Positions 16,859-25,794 of a DNA stretch of 64,000 bases are shown here, piece by piece. A model generated the notes under the pieces. The model was not told the origin of the DNA. It saw only the letters and a list, made by a program, of their open reading frames with translations, and did not search any database. The DNA is from Pseudomonadota bacterium. Lineage in GTDB: Bacteria; Pseudomonadota; Alphaproteobacteria; UBA2136; JAPKEQ01. The stretch spans positions 62,001 to 126,000 of the forward strand of contig JAYZXF010000011.1 in the NCBI GenBank assembly GCA_036141575.1. The letters are read 5' to 3'. Each line of letters opens with the position of its first letter. Within the stretch, counting starts at the first letter, position 1. Made by a program: the position numbers and the translations under genes.

Positions 16859-18352
16859 GTGCATACCCAAAACGATGTAGATAAGAATATTAACCTGACC
16901 CTTATTGAGGCAGGTTTTTCAGGGATTATGGCCAACCTGATTACAGGTGTCCTACTCATTAAACTTGCCCTAGAGCTTGGCGCGACAGGTGTAGAAATTG
17001 GTTTACTTGGCGCTTTCCCATTTCTTTGTCAATTTGCGCAAATTCCAGCGGTTATGCTGATTGCCCATTTTGGGCGTCGTCGTGTTTTTGGCCTTCTGGG
17101 TTCAATGGGCTACCGCCTTGCTGCACTTGGTATTATTGCGTCTCCATTTATGTTTGAGGCTGAGGTGGCTTTAAAACTGATTGTTCTTCTTTCCTTTATG
17201 CAGCATTTTTCTGGTGGGTTTTCAACGGGGGCGTGGAATGGTTGGATTCGTGCACTGATCCCAGAAAAGAAACTTGGTTCTGTTTTTGGAAACCGCATGT
17301 TTTACTTTACCCTTACAGGGACTATTGCCGCAGTTGTTGCGGCTATCGGGGTTGACTTAGGGACCGCCTATAATGAGGAATGGACCATTCCTATTATTCA
17401 AATTTGTTTTGGTCTTGGTCTTGTTGCCGGGATGTTCTCGTTTTATTACTACGCGCGTTGGCCTGACGTGCCTGCAGAAACAGCGCCGCCAATGGCCATG
17501 ATTCGAGAGTTTATTTTGCCGCTTAAAGATGCCAGCTTTAGAAAACTGATCTTCTTCCTGTTGTGCTTACTTTTTGCTTTTAACCTCGCGGTGCCATTCT
17601 TTACGGTGTACATGCTACAAGTGATCTCTCTACCTGTGACTTACGTTATGGGCTTTTGGGCTCTTGGGCAGTTTATGCAGGTACCATTCTTTAGGTGGTG
17701 GGGCATGATTGCAGACCGTTTTTCACATACGGCTGCGCTTGGTGCGTGTTTGCCTTTCTTTGTGATTTCACTATTGTTGTGGCCTCTGACAACTTTGCCA
17801 GAGCCGCACCCTTATACAATTCCAGTCTTGATTTTGATTCACCTGCTTATTGGTGTAGGGCTTTCGGGAGTCATTCTTTCTACACAGGTGATTGCGCTTA
17901 AAATTGCACCGCGTGAAAAAGCATCAAGTTACATGGCAACATCAACAATGCTATCATCGCTCTCTGCTGGTATTGCCTCTATTGCTGGTGGTTACTTTGT
18001 AGAAAAGTTAGATGGTTATAGCCTTGGACTTAAATTCCTTTGGACAACACCAGCTGATGCCACTGCTGTTGTAGCTTACGATATGCGTAACTACGATTTC
18101 CTATTTGTTGGTGCAGCAATTTTGATTCTGCTTATTATTCCTCTTCTTGCGACAATCAAAGAAGAGGGTAAGGTTCGCCCAGAAGAGATTCGCAAACTGA
18201 TGCGCTCACGTGCAATGGGTATGTTTAGATCGTTTACAACGGTCGCAGGCCTACGCCAGCTCACAACTTATCCGATGTCACGTGTTGTGGAGCGTCGTAA
18301 AAACCATAAGCTTCGTGCTCTGATTAATGGAGACGATAAAAAAGACCTGTAA
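16859..18352 (+). CDS. MFS transporter
   Basis: A 497-residue polytopic membrane protein with about 12 predicted spans. The loop between spans 2 and 3 carries the MFS-like basic patch HFGRRRVFG. I chose GTG 16859 because AAGGAG lies 7 bp before it (16846-16851); upstream codons read through the terminator of the previous operon. The C-terminal 40 residues are very basic and cytoplasmic. The substrate cannot be told. Placement behind arginine-catabolism genes could mean an amino-acid role, but the intervening terminator weakens that link. Confidence 0.8.
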   Translation: MHTQNDVDKNINLTLIEAGFSGIMANLITGVLLIKLALELGATGVEIGLLGAFPFLCQFAQIPAVMLIAHFGRRRVFGLLGSMGYRLAALGIIASPFMFEAEVALKLIVLLSFMQHFSGGFSTGAWNGWIRALIPEKKLGSVFGNRMFYFTLTGTIAAVVAAIGVDLGTAYNEEWTIPIIQICFGLGLVAGMFSFYYYARWPDVPAETAPPMAMIREFILPLKDASFRKLIFFLLCLLFAFNLAVPFFTVYMLQVISLPVTYVMGFWALGQFMQVPFFRWWGMIADRFSHTAALGACLPFFVISLLLWPLTTLPEPHPYTIPVLILIHLLIGVGLSGVILSTQVIALKIAPREKASSYMATSTMLSSLSAGIASIAGGYFVEKLDGYSLGLKFLWTTPADATAVVAYDMRNYDFLFVGAAILILLIIPLLATIKEEGKVRPEEIRKLMRSRAMGMFRSFTTVAGLRQLTTYPMSRVVERRKNHKLRALINGDDKKDL

Positions 18353-18366
18353 ATCAGGTCTTTTTT
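18338..18366 (+). terminator. bidirectional terminator overlapping the MFS stop codon
   Basis: AAAAAAGACCTG (18338-18349), loop TAAAT, CAGGTCTTTTTT (18355-18366). The TAA stop is in the loop. The symmetrical A/T flanks suit the leftward gene as well. Confidence 0.85.
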
Positions 18367-18385
18367 ATTTCTGAAGTTAAACGTA

Positions 18386-19450
18386 TTAGTTGCCACCAAC
18401 CCCGAGAATTGTGCCGCGCTTACCACCATGGGCAAGAAGTAGGTTCGCAATATCAAGGTGACCATAGTCCAGTGCAAGATCAATCGCTGTACGGCTGTTT
18501 CTGTTGGTTGTATTGGCATCTGCACCACGCTCTAGCAGGTATTTGGCTACATTAAAGTGTCCATAGATCACTGAGATCAACAGTGCGTTATTACTGTTAA
18601 TATCGCGCGGCCTTAGGTTTGCACCAAGATCCAAAAGTTTTTTAGTGAACTTAATTGACCCTTTGTAAGATGCCAACATAAGTGGTGTAATACCAAAGCG
18701 GTTTTGGTGGTTATAGTTGGCACCAGCTTTAATAAGTGTATCAAATAGCTCAGCATTATTGTTTTCAATGGCGTAGTAGAGCGGAGTCCATTCTTCCGCA
18801 TTGGTTGCATTGACTTGCGCTTTTTTAGCAATGAGGCGCTCTACAATATTTAGGTTGTTGTTTTTAGCGGCAACAATAAGCGGCGTTTCTTCAATAGAGT
18901 TGGCGATGTTTACATTTGCGCCAGCCTCCAGGAGAATTTCAATAATCTGAGTCTGGTCAGCACGCACAGCTGTGAGAAGTGGGTATGTTCCAAATGAATT
19001 TTGTTTATTCAGGTCATGGCCAATTTGTAAAAACAGGTAAACCGCATCAGTATTACCTGTGCGGGCAGCGTTAATGAACCCTTCTACAGTGTTGGCAAAG
19101 CCCATATCTTGGAGCTTTTCAATCATAATAATGCGTTTTGAAATTTCTGTATCAGATAGGCCCATTTCACGGAACTCAAGAAGTTGCTTGATGTAAGCCT
19201 CATCACGTCTAATGTTGCTTTCGTCTTCCGCCACTACATCGGTTTCTACCATTTTACCATCTTTAATGCGTGATCTTTTTTGAAGCTCTGTTGATTCATT
19301 AAACTCATTGAGTTCATCTAAAGTTTTCTGGTTCTCAAATGCTTCAGGTTCTTCTTGCAGAAGGGCACGCTCAAAAATATTTTGAGCATAGAGATTGGGA
19401 GCTACACAGAGCCCTAGCGCAACAATAAGTGTTTTATTCATTTTTTTCAT
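18386..19450 (-). CDS. secreted ankyrin-repeat protein
   Basis: A 354-residue protein with a Sec signal peptide (MNKTLIVALGLCVAPNLYAQ after the first three codons). A charged linker rich in Glu/Arg (about 25-105) follows. From about residue 120 there are six or more ankyrin repeats, recognisable by TPLxxAxxxxxxxIVxxLLxxGANxN-type spacing, for example near NSIEETPLIVAAKNNNLNIV. Ankyrin arrays bind proteins, and the signal peptide places this one in the periplasm or outside. ATG 19450 and ATG 19441 are both possible. It is divergent from aspS. Confidence 0.82.
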   Translation of the reverse strand: MKKMNKTLIVALGLCVAPNLYAQNIFERALLQEEPEAFENQKTLDELNEFNESTELQKRSRIKDGKMVETDVVAEDESNIRRDEAYIKQLLEFREMGLSDTEISKRIIMIEKLQDMGFANTVEGFINAARTGNTDAVYLFLQIGHDLNKQNSFGTYPLLTAVRADQTQIIEILLEAGANVNIANSIEETPLIVAAKNNNLNIVERLIAKKAQVNATNAEEWTPLYYAIENNNAELFDTLIKAGANYNHQNRFGITPLMLASYKGSIKFTKKLLDLGANLRPRDINSNNALLISVIYGHFNVAKYLLERGADANTTNRNSRTAIDLALDYGHLDIANLLLAHGGKRGTILGVGGN

Positions 19451-19461
19451 ACGTATCTTAT

Positions 19462-19467
19462 ATTATA
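19462..19467 (-). promoter_or_regulatory. -10 element of the ankyrin gene
   Basis: A perfect TATAAT on the minus strand. A start 7 bp downstream leaves a leader of only about 5 nt before ATG 19450. No good -35 is visible. Confidence 0.4.
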
Positions 19468-19548
19468 GTGTTAAAACGGTTGACATTACAGCCCTAATGC
19501 GTAAAAAATCCGCATATTAAACATCACATAATTAAGTAAGCACAGAAT

Positions 19549-21375
19549 ATGCCAAACGAATACAGAACACACACGTGTGGAGAACTTAACAAAACTCAGG
19601 TTGGTGAGACAGTCACTCTCTCTGGATGGATTTACCGTCGCCGTGACCACGGTGGGGTTGCTTTTATTGACTTGCGTGATGCGTTTGGTATTACTCAAAT
19701 TGTATTTGATCCACAAAGTGCAGGGACTGACCTGATTGATAAAGTGACGCATACATCACTTGAAACAGTGATCCGTGTTGAAGGTAAAGTTGTTGCGCGT
19801 GATGATGCGCAAGTGAACCCGAAAATGTCGACAGGTGAAATTGAAGTTGATGTGGCATCTATGGATGTTCTAAGCGCTGAAATTGAGCAAATTCCTTACA
19901 ACATTAGTGATGAATCAGTGCCAGAAGAAATGCGCCTGAAGTACCGCTTTATGGATCTTCGTACAGAGCGTATGGCTCGTAACATTGATCTACGTAGCGA
20001 TGTGATTGCTTCTATGCGTCGTCGTATGTGGGATCTTGGCTTTAAAGAGCACCAAACGCCACTGATTACAAGTAGTTCACCAGAAGGTGCGCGTGACTTC
20101 CTTGTCCCGTCTCGTGTACACCCAGGTAAGTTCTACGCTCTTCCACAAGCGCCACAGCAGTTTAAGCAACTTCTTATGGTGAGTGGTTTTGATAAGTACT
20201 TCCAAATTGCACCTTGCTTCCGTGATGAAGACGCCCGTGCTGACCGTTCACCAACTGAGTTTTACCAGCTGGATATGGAAATGAGCTTTGTGACGCAAGA
20301 AGACACATTTGCAGCATTTGAAGCGGTGTACCCGCCACTTCTTGAAGAATTTTCTGACTTTACAGGCGTGAAGTATGACGTTGACCAAGGTCCACTACGT
20401 CGTATTCCTTACGCTGAGTCTATGTTGAAATACGCATCAGATAAGCCAGACCTTCGTATCGCCATTGAAATTATGGATGTAAGCGAAGATTGGGCTGCTT
20501 CTGACTTTGGCGTATTCAAAGGCATCGTTGAAAAAGGCGGCCATGTTCGTGCAATCCCTGCACCAGGGGCTGCTGCACAACCTCGTAGCTGGTTTGAAAA
20601 GCTTGGCTCTTGGGCACAAAAGTCTCTTGGTATGCCAGCGGCTCCAGGTTACATCACTTGGGCTGAAGGCGGCTTTAAAGGCCCACTTCTTAAGTTCATC
20701 TCTGAAGATAGTGTAAAAGCTATGTTTGAGCGTGCTGGTCTTAAAGAAGGTGACAGCCTATTCTTCGTTGCTGGTAAAACACCAGACCTTTACAAGCAAC
20801 TTTCTCCACTGCGTGTACGTATTGGTGAAGACCTTGGCCTTAAGGAAGAAAACGCATTCCGCCTATGCTGGATTGTTGACTTCCCAATTTACGAGCGTGA
20901 TGAAGAAACAGGTAAGCTTGATTTCGAACACAACCCATTCTCTATGCCACAAGGTGGTATGGAAGCGCTGGAAACAAAAGATCCACTTGAGATTAAAGGT
21001 TACCAGTATGATGCGGTATGTAACGGTTTTGAAATCCTGTCAGGTGCGATTCGTAACCACCGCCCAGATATTATGTACAAAGCTTTTGAGCTTGCTGGCT
21101 ACGATAAGAGCACAGTAGATGACCAGTTTGGCGGTATGATTAACGCCTTTAAACTTGGCGCTCCTCCACATGGTGGTTGGGCAATCGGTGTTGAGCGTAC
21201 AATTATGCTCCTTGCTGATACAGCAAACATCCGTGAAATTACAGCCTTCCCGATGACACAGCGTGCGGAAGACCTTCTGACAGGTGCTCCAAACGAAGCG
21301 TCACCAGAGCAAATGATGGAACTTCACCTGAAGCATGTAAACCTGCCTCAACCTGAAGAAACAGCTGTTGCTTAA
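19549..21375 (+). CDS. aspS: aspartate--tRNA(Asp/Asn) ligase
   Basis: A 608-residue class-II synthetase with the bacterial layout: an N-terminal OB anticodon-binding domain (LSGWIYRRRDHGGVAFIDLRD, about 25-45), the catalytic core with motif 2 FRDEDARADR, a large GAD insertion (about 290-430) and motif 3 GWAIGVERTIMLL. It charges tRNA-Asp. Whether it also mischarges tRNA-Asn depends on GatCAB, which is not in the window. The length is normal for the family. It is a single-gene unit with its own terminator. Confidence 0.95.
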   Translation: MPNEYRTHTCGELNKTQVGETVTLSGWIYRRRDHGGVAFIDLRDAFGITQIVFDPQSAGTDLIDKVTHTSLETVIRVEGKVVARDDAQVNPKMSTGEIEVDVASMDVLSAEIEQIPYNISDESVPEEMRLKYRFMDLRTERMARNIDLRSDVIASMRRRMWDLGFKEHQTPLITSSSPEGARDFLVPSRVHPGKFYALPQAPQQFKQLLMVSGFDKYFQIAPCFRDEDARADRSPTEFYQLDMEMSFVTQEDTFAAFEAVYPPLLEEFSDFTGVKYDVDQGPLRRIPYAESMLKYASDKPDLRIAIEIMDVSEDWAASDFGVFKGIVEKGGHVRAIPAPGAAAQPRSWFEKLGSWAQKSLGMPAAPGYITWAEGGFKGPLLKFISEDSVKAMFERAGLKEGDSLFFVAGKTPDLYKQLSPLRVRIGEDLGLKEENAFRLCWIVDFPIYERDEETGKLDFEHNPFSMPQGGMEALETKDPLEIKGYQYDAVCNGFEILSGAIRNHRPDIMYKAFELAGYDKSTVDDQFGGMINAFKLGAPPHGGWAIGVERTIMLLADTANIREITAFPMTQRAEDLLTGAPNEASPEQMMELHLKHVNLPQPEETAVA

Positions 21376-21391
21376 GGCAAAACACTTTAAA

Positions 21392-21417
21392 AACCCTCTC
21401 AAGCGAGAGGGTTTTTT
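21392..21417 (+). terminator. Rho-independent terminator after aspS
   Basis: AACCCTCTC (21392-21400), loop AAGC, GAGAGGGTT (21405-21413), then T-run. Confidence 0.9.
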
Positions 21418-21461
21418 CTTGTGAAGCCCTAAAAAAAATCAAATATTTTACATATTGTTGT

Positions 21462-21489
21462 TTGTACTACTTATTTTGTGTTGTATACT
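21462..21489 (+). promoter_or_regulatory. putative promoter of the MotA/MotB-like module
   Basis: TTGTAC (21462-21467), 16-bp spacer, TATACT (21484-21489) preceded by TG (extended -10). The predicted leader is about 85 nt and ends in a pyrimidine tract (21555-21566) that could partly pair with the AAGGAGAG ribosome site across a GAAA loop. Confidence 0.4.
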
Positions 21490-21581
21490 AATTCAATCTA
21501 TCAATCTATATCGTAAATTTTGCTCCACTTATGGAGCCCCGCCTACAAAGGCGTTCTTCTCTTTTCCGAAAGGAGAGAATC

Positions 21582-22388
21582 ATGTTTAAAAACATGGTCT
21601 ACAAAAATACCATCAAGTTTATCTTTACCTTGGCTGTGCTCGCCACTGCTGGCTTGCTGGGCTATGGTAAAGGTGTTCTGGATCCTTTTATCCTTGAAGT
21701 CGGTACTGTGCCATTTTGGTGGTGTATCGGCATTTGTGTCGCTATCGCTTGGGTCTGGTTTAATCTGTTGCGCTCTGGTCTTGCACTCGACCGCGCCATG
21801 ATTGATGCCAAAAAGACAAAAGCTTATCTGGACGATGAGTCTGTTGATCCGACTGATCGTGTTTTGACAATGGTGACTGGTAACATCACTGGTGTGAGCC
21901 AAGATTCCATTGTTGCACGTCTGTATCTTCGGATTGGCAAGTCGCTCAAAACCAATGCCAAATACCAAATCAACATCAACAACTTTCAGGACCGCTTTAA
22001 CAGCGAGCTTGGTCGTCGGTTGATGTGGGTTCTAGGTGTGTCTGGTCTTTTGACCGTTCTTGGTCTGATCGGGACATTTGCCGGCTTTATGTTCGGTATT
22101 GAATCCCTTGGTTTGAGTGAATCCATCGTCTTTGAAGAAATTGTGGGCAAGATTGGTTCTGCTCTCGATGGCTTTAAGACAGCTTTTGCAACCACACTGT
22201 ATGGTGCTGTTGGTTTTGCGGTTGCCACCTATTTGGCAATCACCCAACGCATGAATGCAAGTGAAGTCAGCAATACGGTTATCACCATGACGGACACGCA
22301 AGTGTTGCCAGTTGTGAATGATCCTGAGCTGGTTGTTGGCTTGATGCAAAAATGGAATGAACTGAAAACTCAGCAGGAGGAATCGTAA
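21582..22388 (+). CDS. MotA/TolQ/ExbB-like proton-channel protein
   Basis: A 268-residue protein with four predicted membrane spans (about 12-30, 38-58, 150-170, 195-216) and a cytoplasmic loop between spans 2 and 3. This is the MotA/TolQ/ExbB topology. Span 3 carries LLTVLGLIGTFAGFMFGI and span 4 carries FATTLYGAVGFAVATYLAI, which match the conserved LGLLGTVxG and TTxxGLxxA blocks of that superfamily. AAGGAGAG precedes ATG 21582. It is the first gene of a three-gene unit whose base composition looks more GC-rich than its flanks. It is probably the ion-conducting subunit of a motor-like complex. Confidence 0.7.
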   Translation: MFKNMVYKNTIKFIFTLAVLATAGLLGYGKGVLDPFILEVGTVPFWWCIGICVAIAWVWFNLLRSGLALDRAMIDAKKTKAYLDDESVDPTDRVLTMVTGNITGVSQDSIVARLYLRIGKSLKTNAKYQININNFQDRFNSELGRRLMWVLGVSGLLTVLGLIGTFAGFMFGIESLGLSESIVFEEIVGKIGSALDGFKTAFATTLYGAVGFAVATYLAITQRMNASEVSNTVITMTDTQVLPVVNDPELVVGLMQKWNELKTQQEES

Positions 22389-22423
22389 GATCCCGCTGCG
22401 TAACATAGAAGGAGTGTCACATC

Positions 22424-23206
22424 ATGCGATTTGACAATTCTTTTGATGACTTCGGCGGAGATAATGCGGTTGCGAATTTGATCGCGGATGCGTGGGCCGG
22501 CTTTGCCGGCACACTGCTCATCCTTATTATCCTCTTGCTTCTGGTTATCAATCCAAAGGCCGACCCTGTCGAGCCAGAAGAATCCGCACTGTATATTACC
22601 TCTGTGTGGGACACGGGCCTTCCCTACCGGGATGATCCGAACAGTTCCCGCCGTGCTAAGCTTGAATCAGCTGGTGTTCCGATTCAGCCTGGTCACTCCA
22701 TGTCAGACTTTGACTTGTGGGTGGCTTATATTGCTGATGAAGGTGGCCGCTGTGAGCTTGTGGGTTATCCCAGCCAAATCCGTAAATCACCTCTCCTGAA
22801 ATTGGACGAGGATGATCGCGGCTGGTCGGGATCTGACCTGAAGGATGACATCAACCGTGAGGTTGTGGGCGCACGTAGCCTTCGTCTTCCTGCAGGACAG
22901 TACATTGTATCGGTACACTTGTTCTCTAGCCGTGACCCGGTGAGTGAAGAAGTACCGCTGCTTGTAGACTTGAAAATTGAGGTCAACAAAGATCAGCCTG
23001 ATCGTTACCTGATTGAACATCAAATTCCTTACACGCGTTCGCGTATGGAGTATGGTGTACAGTTTCGGGTGAATGAGGATGGTCAGGTCATTGAATCTTC
23101 AGTGCTTGCACCCTCAACTGAAATGCGTATTGCAACGGCGCCCGGTGGCCGGAACTCAATTTGTGGTTCCTCTTCGCCCCGTAGGCCTGGTCCGCACTCG
23201 CGTTAA
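22424..23206 (+). CDS. MotB/ExbD-like single-span partner protein
   Basis: A 260-residue protein with a short acidic N-terminus and one membrane span (about 20-42). The span starts NLIADAWAGFAGT and so carries a buried acidic residue (Asp22) in the position of the proton-binding Asp of MotB, ExbD and TolR. The ~215-residue periplasmic part looks beta-rich and is not an OmpA-type peptidoglycan-binding domain. AAGGAG lies before the ATG, and the gap from the channel gene is 35 bp. It likely forms the stator-like pair with that gene. The coupled load is unknown. Confidence 0.6.
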   Translation: MRFDNSFDDFGGDNAVANLIADAWAGFAGTLLILIILLLLVINPKADPVEPEESALYITSVWDTGLPYRDDPNSSRRAKLESAGVPIQPGHSMSDFDLWVAYIADEGGRCELVGYPSQIRKSPLLKLDEDDRGWSGSDLKDDINREVVGARSLRLPAGQYIVSVHLFSSRDPVSEEVPLLVDLKIEVNKDQPDRYLIEHQIPYTRSRMEYGVQFRVNEDGQVIESSVLAPSTEMRIATAPGGRNSICGSSSPRRPGPHSR

Positions 23207-23217
23207 AGGAGAAAGCT

Positions 23218-24135
23218 ATGTATGACTTTCTAATGGAATATGTCATGGATGGGCGTTCCTTGGCCGTGGTGTATGTGGTTTCCGCTGCACTTGGTGCTTT
23301 CCTTCTTATCTCCACCGCTGTGGGCGTTTCCGCAGCGTTGGGGGTGAAGGTTCGCCCTTGGGTCGCACTGTGTGTGGCCAGCTTGGGCGCAGTCCTGTTT
23401 GCTGTGAATACGCTCATTCAAGTCAATATGCCTAACGTCATTTATGATGGCGCTTATAGCCAAGGTAAAAATGACTACATCGGCATGCCGAACCCTGGTT
23501 GTTTTAGCGTTGTTTACGACGCTGAAGGACAGCCCCGAATGATGTTTGGGGCAGGGCAAACGGTCGACCGAGTGGTTGAACCTGTGCTGGACGCTGAAGG
23601 CAATCCTAAGATTGGTGAGAACGGGAAACCGCTTCTGAAGCTGATTGAAGGCGCTGACCTCGTCAAGTACACGCTGCGGGCACGTCCTGTCACTGAGCGT
23701 GGCTATGTTTACCTTTGGGTGAGCTCGCCGGTTTATCCGGAAGTTCATTCTTGTAAGCTTTATCAGGACCAAAAGAACAATGATCTCGCACAAGGCCTCC
23801 AAGAGGCTTGGGATCAGGTTCATGGCACTGAGCCGGAAGGCGAAGGCGAACAAGGTGAAGGTGAGCAGGGTGATGCCGAACAAGGGCAACAGCCTGGCCA
23901 GCAAGGCCAAGGACAAGCGCAAGGTCAAGGTGAACCTAAGCCTGATATCGAATTCACTATGCCTGTTGAAACAGAACAGGACGGTGAAGTTACGGAAGAG
24001 GCTCAAGGTGAAGAAGGTGCAGAAGGTGAAAAAGGTGAAGGTGCAAATGCCCAAAACCAAGATCCTGATGGGACGCCGTCTTCGGGAATGATTACCATCG
24101 TTCCTTATGATCCTGACTTGCCGCCTAAGCAGTAA
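23218..24135 (+). CDS. membrane protein with acidic Gly/Gln/Glu-rich tail
   Basis: A 305-residue protein with two membrane spans (about 14-36 and 45-65), then a soluble region to about residue 195 with GKNDYIGMPNPGCFSVVYD. The last ~110 residues are low-complexity, rich in Glu, Gly and Gln (runs such as EGEGEQGEGEQGDAEQGQQ), and the protein ends in a Pro-rich tip. GGAGAAAGCT precedes ATG 23218, 11 bp after the MotB-like gene. No known family is recognised. It probably belongs to the same complex, perhaps as a flexible periplasmic or surface element. Confidence 0.6.
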   Translation: MYDFLMEYVMDGRSLAVVYVVSAALGAFLLISTAVGVSAALGVKVRPWVALCVASLGAVLFAVNTLIQVNMPNVIYDGAYSQGKNDYIGMPNPGCFSVVYDAEGQPRMMFGAGQTVDRVVEPVLDAEGNPKIGENGKPLLKLIEGADLVKYTLRARPVTERGYVYLWVSSPVYPEVHSCKLYQDQKNNDLAQGLQEAWDQVHGTEPEGEGEQGEGEQGDAEQGQQPGQQGQGQAQGQGEPKPDIEFTMPVETEQDGEVTEEAQGEEGAEGEKGEGANAQNQDPDGTPSSGMITIVPYDPDLPPKQ

Positions 24136-24157
24136 GTCTCTGACAAATCGAACTCAG

Positions 24158-24184
24158 AAAAGGTGCCTACGGGCACCTTTTTTG
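24158..24184 (+). terminator. Rho-independent terminator closing the three-gene module
   Basis: AAAAGGTGCC (24158-24167), loop TACG, GGCACCTTTT (24172-24181), T-run. Confidence 0.9.
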
Positions 24185-24253
24185 TTGCCTGCTTGTAAAC
24201 ATATAAAAAGGAGTGCTATGATATGGCTCACAATTTAAAAGGAGAGGGGGATA

Positions 24254-25288
24254 ATGCCTATGTTTGCAATTGCCAAAACGGAAGCTGCTGTGGGGCTTTC
24301 TCCTATCCAAACATCTCACCCTGAAAAACCAACCGCTGGTGAAGTGCAAATTAAAGTGCACTACGCAGGCCTGTGCGGTACAGATATGCACATTTATAAC
24401 TGGGATGCATGGTCACAAGAGCATGTGAAGCCTCAGCGTATTCTTGGTCATGAATTTGTGGGTGAAGTGGTTGCTGTTGGTGACGGTGTTACACGTGTAG
24501 AAACAGGGCAAATGGTGAGTGGTGAATGTCATGTCGTATGTGGTGTCTGTTCACTCTGTAAAGCTGGCAAAGCACACCTGTGTGAACAAACAGAGATTAT
24601 TGGCGTGCACCGTGATGGTGCCTTTGCAGAAGTCTTTAATTTCCCTGAAAGCAATGTATGGCCTGTTCACTCTTCTATTCCAACAAAGCATGCGGCGATT
24701 TTTGATCCACTTGGTAATGCAATGCACACGGTAGACGCAGCTGATGTGGGTGGTAAAAATGCTTTAGTTGTTGGAGCGGGAACCATTGGTCTTGCTGCGG
24801 TTTCAATGGCGAAATCGCGTGGTGCAAAACGTGTGTTTGTCTTTGAGCCAAACCCTGAAAAACGTGCTCTTGCTCTTCAATTTGGTGCAGATGAAGCCGT
24901 AGATAGTGCGGATGCAAATAAGTGGAGTGTCCTTAAAGGCGTAGAGATTGGATCTGTTCTTGAAATGAGTGGTCATCCAGCAGGTATGAATGATGCTTTT
25001 GAAGCAGTTCAGGCTGGTGGTACAGTTGCGATGCTTGGTCTCCCAAGCAGTGAAATTTCCTTTGATTTTGCAAAACATATCATCATGAAGGGTGTTTCTG
25101 TACATGGTGTGATCGGCCGCAAGATGTATGAAACTTGGGAACAGGTCGATACATTCCAGCGCTCTCATGCAGATACAGTGGAAAAACTCATTACTCATAC
25201 GGTTAAAGCTGAAAACTTTGAAGATGCTTTTGCCCACATGAAAGCCGGAAAAAGCATTAAAACAGTCCTTGATTTTAGCCATTTTTAA
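24254..25288 (+). CDS. tdh: L-threonine 3-dehydrogenase
   Basis: A 344-residue zinc medium-chain dehydrogenase. The catalytic zinc site is formed by Cys41 (LCGTD) and His66-Glu67 (GHEF). The four-Cys structural zinc lobe spans about 93-113 (GECHVVCGVCSLCKAGKAHLC is its core), and a Rossmann VVGAGTIGLAA follows near 178. CGTDMHIYNWDAWSQ is the threonine-dehydrogenase signature. It oxidises threonine to 2-amino-3-ketobutyrate. A strong GGAG lies 9 bp before ATG 24254. The downstream kbl completes the pathway, so the assignment is firm. Confidence 0.93.
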   Translation: MPMFAIAKTEAAVGLSPIQTSHPEKPTAGEVQIKVHYAGLCGTDMHIYNWDAWSQEHVKPQRILGHEFVGEVVAVGDGVTRVETGQMVSGECHVVCGVCSLCKAGKAHLCEQTEIIGVHRDGAFAEVFNFPESNVWPVHSSIPTKHAAIFDPLGNAMHTVDAADVGGKNALVVGAGTIGLAAVSMAKSRGAKRVFVFEPNPEKRALALQFGADEAVDSADANKWSVLKGVEIGSVLEMSGHPAGMNDAFEAVQAGGTVAMLGLPSSEISFDFAKHIIMKGVSVHGVIGRKMYETWEQVDTFQRSHADTVEKLITHTVKAENFEDAFAHMKAGKSIKTVLDFSHF

Positions 25289-25318
25289 TCTTTTTTGACA
25301 TAAATCATGGGATAGTGC

Positions 25319-25346
25319 TTGAAACAGGCTTAAAAATCCATATATT
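25319..25346 (+). promoter_or_regulatory. putative sigma-70 promoter
   Basis: TTGAAA (25319-25324), 16-bp spacer, TATATT (25341-25346), in the gap between tdh and the 72-residue gene. Confidence 0.45.
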
Positions 25347-25461
25347 AGACAAGCTTTAAATATCTGAACTTACCTATTTGCTGGGTTTCCAGTAATTTCT
25401 CTGAGGCGTTGTGTTTGTGTAGCCTCTATACTTGCCACTCCCTGAAAAGGACTTCCAATAC

Positions 25462-25680
25462 ATGAGTAAGATTACTTTCATCGACCGTGCCACCCCAGAG
25501 CAATTGAATACTGTTAACCAAATGGTTGACCAAGGATTCAAGCTGATGGATACCAATGCACCGTTTAATGAAAAGCTTGGTGTGGTGCCAATGATGAAGC
25601 GAGAAGGTGAGCAAATCTATATTTTGGTTTGCGGTGATACCTGCTCGGAAGAGGAATGGCAGAAAGCTTGTGTGAGCTAG
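25462..25680 (+). CDS. small hypothetical protein between tdh and kbl
   Basis: A 72-residue soluble protein (MSKITFIDRATPEQLNTVNQ...), compact and mixed-charge, with two C-terminal cysteines (VCGDTC) and a third near the end. AAAAGGA lies about 9 bp before ATG 25462. It has its own upstream promoter candidate and is closed by a terminator at 25708, so it is a separate unit inside the threonine-catabolism pair. I do not recognise a family. Confidence 0.65.
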   Translation: MSKITFIDRATPEQLNTVNQMVDQGFKLMDTNAPFNEKLGVVPMMKREGEQIYILVCGDTCSEEEWQKACVS

Positions 25681-25707
25681 ACCATTCAGCGAAACGAATT
25701 AAACTTA

Positions 25708-25735
25708 AAGGGTGCCCACAGGGCGCCCTTTTTTC
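25708..25735 (+). terminator. Rho-independent terminator
   Basis: AAGGGTGCCC (25708-25717), loop ACA, GGGCGCCCTT (25721-25730) with one wobble, then T-run. Confidence 0.88.
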
Positions 25736-25794
25736 ATTTTTAAAATTCGTGGTATGCTTGTGCCACAAAAATTGAAGAAGAGGAGCACCTGCCC

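Noticed and set aside
23820-24060. Tandem DNA repeat or CRISPR-like array in the GAAGG-CGAA region
   Set aside because: The periodicity follows low-complexity Glu/Gly/Gln codons inside an open frame. There are no spacers.
21582-24135. Zorya defence system
   Set aside because: The MotA/MotB-like pair is suggestive, but the MotB partner lacks an OmpA domain, the MotA protein has no long cytoplasmic tail, and no ZorC/ZorD/ZorE helicase or nuclease follows.
24136-24253. Riboswitch upstream of tdh
   Set aside because: No glycine, lysine or other known aptamer core is visible. The gap holds only the preceding terminator and the tdh ribosome site.
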